Source: Actimicrobium sp047621665 (GTDB lineage Bacteria > Pseudomonadota > Gammaproteobacteria > Burkholderiales > Burkholderiaceae_D). From it: a stretch of 64,000 nt of DNA. The notes under the pieces are model-generated. The model worked only from the letters and a program-made list of their open reading frames with translations. It ran no database searches and had not been told where the DNA came from. Shown here in pieces: positions 62,807 to 64,000 of the stretch. The translations under genes and the position numbers were made by a program. The DNA lies in assembly GCA_047621665.1 (NCBI GenBank), contig JBLHMB010000017.1, positions 1 through 64,000 on the forward strand, given 5' to 3'. Each line of letters opens with the position of its first letter. Position 1 is the stretch's first letter.

Positions 62807-62962
62807 ATGAGTGATGAAACCAAAAAGAAAACAGCAACAGCATTTGTACTAGTGGATGAGTCGGAGCAGTTTGCGACCGCCAACGCCAAGAAGAAAAAGC
62901 TAATGTTTCGTAAGCGCTCCATAAACCTTTCAATTTCCCATATCTTTCTGAGGCAAGATTAA
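62807..62962 (+). CDS. Small gene cut by the IS66 end
   Basis: ATG 62807 follows GGGAG by 6 bases and reads MSDETKKKTATAFVLVDESE then QFATANAKKKKLMF. At 62910 the IS66 terminal repeat begins, so residues from about 35 on (RKRSINLSISHIFLRQD) come from insertion-sequence DNA. The native gene is therefore a 5' fragment; its original length and function are unknown. Whether the 51-residue hybrid is made is open. Confidence 0.55.
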   Translation: MSDETKKKTATAFVLVDESEQFATANAKKKKLMFRKRSINLSISHIFLRQD

Positions 62963-63598
62963 AATCGAATTGCATATATGCCAGCCGACGCATGCTTCGT
63001 CACATAACAATGTTCCGTGGCGGTGAATCATTAGCCCTTGCGAGATAGCCGCCCAGTTGGGCAATTTTTTCAAGATAGTACGACAGTGGAGACATCTTAC
63101 GGGCCCGCTTGCTGTCTTTTACCAAACAGTTGAGCAGTTCAATTTCGACGTTGGTCAATGTGACTGTTGGCTTGGCATCGGGGCATGTCTGGTTGATCAT
63201 CGTGAGCCAGAACAGTCGCCAGCTCATGATACAAAAAAGGAGGTCAGGTTGGCGAGTCGATCCGCTGTACGTAGTCGGGGCTCTCCGGCTCGGCATCCGG
63301 ACTTCAGAATTTTATGAAACGTCTCAATTTTCCAGCGCAGGGCATACCAGTCGAGTTCTTCAATCGCCTCGCGCCGGAAAGTGACTGACAAATCGGTGAT
63401 GAGCTTCCACTCGATAGGCTTCCTATTGGCTGGCGCACCGCGTTCACGTGCGTGTATGACCGTCAAGGAAAAAGCGGGATACCGGCTCTGTTGGCCAATG
63501 GGGGGCCGGACTTTGATACGGCGATAGCGAATCTCCAGAACGACATCAACGACGTTTCCTCTTTGTTCTGAAGTCTGAACACGGTGCAGTCCTTCCAT
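62928..63598 (-). pseudogene. IS4-family transposase, C-terminal remnant
   Basis: The fragment carries VVLEIRYRRIKVRPPIGQQS, then KLITDLSV, YALRWKIETFHKILKSGC with the catalytic-Glu YREK-like region, and after a shift CIMSWRLFWLTMINQTCPDA and LEKIAQLGGYLARANDSPP. The shift lies in a run of six T near 63234, where one T seems lost. A TGA at 63002-63000 stands where Trp is expected (NIVM, stop, RSMRRLAYMQF). The N-terminal half is missing at the junction near 63600. Clearly inactive. Confidence 0.75.
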
Positions 63599-63838
63599 CT
63601 ATGGCCATATTTACATAGTCGGAAAGCATGGTTGTTCTCGGACACCCCGGCCGGCGCACATGCCAGAGCAGTCATCTACTCGCTGCTGCAGACGGCGAAA
63701 GCCAGCGGGGTGGAGTCGTACCTGTGGCTGCGTCGTGTATTGCGGGAGCTGCCGGCGGCCACGACAGTCGATGACGTGGAGGCGCTATTACCTTGGAATT
63801 TCCATGACACGGAGTTGACCACTGTTGCTGGGGCTTGA
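63584..63838 (+). pseudogene. IS66 transposase (TnpC), 3' fragment
   Basis: Similarity to the IS66 TnpC C-terminus begins near 63617: RKAWLFSDTPAGAHARAVIY, then SLLQTAKASGVESYLWLRRV and LLPWNFHDTEL. It stops at TGA 63838, ten bases before the right terminal repeat, as in complete IS66 elements. The first eleven codons of the frame belong to the IS4 junction. Confidence 0.75.
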
Positions 63839-63850
63839 ATAGCCGGTGGT

Positions 63851-64000
63851 TTATGGAGCGCTTACGGAAAACGCACTATAGGGTTCCCATAAATCTTTGG
63901 GTAATGCGCCTTTGCCGTCACGACCTTGCGCGAGCTTGCATTCGACAGTGATGTTTTCCTGCAAGGCGGCGATGTCAGCCAATGCCGTGATATCTCGCAT
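63851..64000 (-). CDS. AlbA_2 (Schlafen-type) protein, truncated by IS66
   Basis: The frame reads from the window edge: ITALADIAALQENITVECKL then AQGRDGKGALPKDLWEPYSAF, the N-terminal start of an AlbA_2/Schlafen-like domain (usual pattern VECKxAxGRDGKGxLPxDxWxxYSAxAN). It is cut after Phe44 by the IS66 end at 63865 and closes with five foreign codons at TAA 63853-63851. ATG 64000 is the last codon of the window, so the true start may lie outside. Intact relatives are ATP-binding regulators or defence proteins. Confidence 0.6.
   Translation of the reverse strand: MRDITALADIAALQENITVECKLAQGRDGKGALPKDLWEPYSAFSVSAP

Larger units (their letters stand above)
62910..63865. mobile_element. IS66-family remnant with an IS4-family remnant inside
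   Basis: GTAAGCGCTCCATAAACC at 62910-62927 is repeated perfectly inverted at 63848-63865; the GTAAGCG end is characteristic of IS66 elements. Inside are the 3' end of an IS66 transposase (to 63838, reading toward the right end) and, in reverse, the C-terminal part of an IS4-family transposase. The 8 bases outside each end differ (AATGTTTC and GGAAAACG), so no target duplication remains, and a different gene is broken on each side. Confidence 0.75.

Overview
The window looks like a chromosomal segment of a betaproteobacterium of the order Burkholderiales, most likely family Oxalobacteraceae. This rests on the AcnD/PrpF form of the methylcitrate cluster, the rhizobial-type glycerol ABC transporter beside glpD/glpR, and the general codon use. 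No rRNA, tRNA or CRISPR was seen.

The most striking signal is not a gene cluster but a scattered regulon. Four sequences fit the HrpL (extracytoplasmic-function sigma factor of group I type III secretion systems) promoter consensus GGAACY-N15/16-CCACNNA. Each lies 35 to 64 bases upstream of a start codon: a 302-residue protein of 19-residue LP repeats (37-945, minus), a leucine-rich-repeat protein (4492-5511, plus), an ankyrin protein (10717-11844, minus) and a secreted protein with two CBM6-like domains (18330-19364, plus). None sits beside secretion machinery. I infer a set of candidate type III effectors and a helper protein spread through housekeeping DNA.

Layout. 0-10.6 kb: effector candidate, XdhC, EamA transporter, small regulators, LRR effector candidate, dcd, a RelE-like/UvrD-like/ankyrin fusion, TerC. 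10.7-20.4 kb: ankyrin effector candidate, Orn/Lys/Arg decarboxylase, DUF4337 and folA. A plus-strand block then holds a broken lipoprotein gene with two in-frame stops and the CBM6-like gene, and thyA follows. 20.4-24.9 kb: an AT-rich lipopolysaccharide block (O-antigen ligase, GT9, GT8). 25-35.2 kb: complete glycerol uptake and catabolism (glpK, glpV, DUF2160, glpQ, glpP, glpT, glpS, glpD, divergent glpR). 35.3-37.7 kb: fasciclin protein and a periplasmic catalase with an altered distal pocket. 37.9-44.2 kb: an overlapping minus-strand operon for an AttEFGH-like transporter plus an ABC exporter. 44.3-48.8 kb: transglutaminase-like protein, TlpA-like thioredoxin, egtD, egtB (ergothioneine) and a GST. 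48.9-49.4 kb: DUF4160/DUF2442 pair. 49.5-57.6 kb: prpR divergent from prpB-prpC-acnD-prpF (propionate degradation) with a sigma-54 promoter. 57.6-64 kb: a decayed accessory region with an IS30 copy (frameshifted), AT-rich genes, a broken lipoprotein gene, a LuxR-type regulator, and nested IS4/IS66 remnants that cut a small gene and a Schlafen-type AlbA_2 gene.

The pathways join up. Glycerol enters by the GlpSTPQV transporter, is phosphorylated by GlpK and oxidised by GlpD under GlpR. Propionyl-CoA is burned by PrpBC/AcnD/PrpF under PrpR. Ergothioneine synthesis, catalase and GST point to oxidative stress defence.
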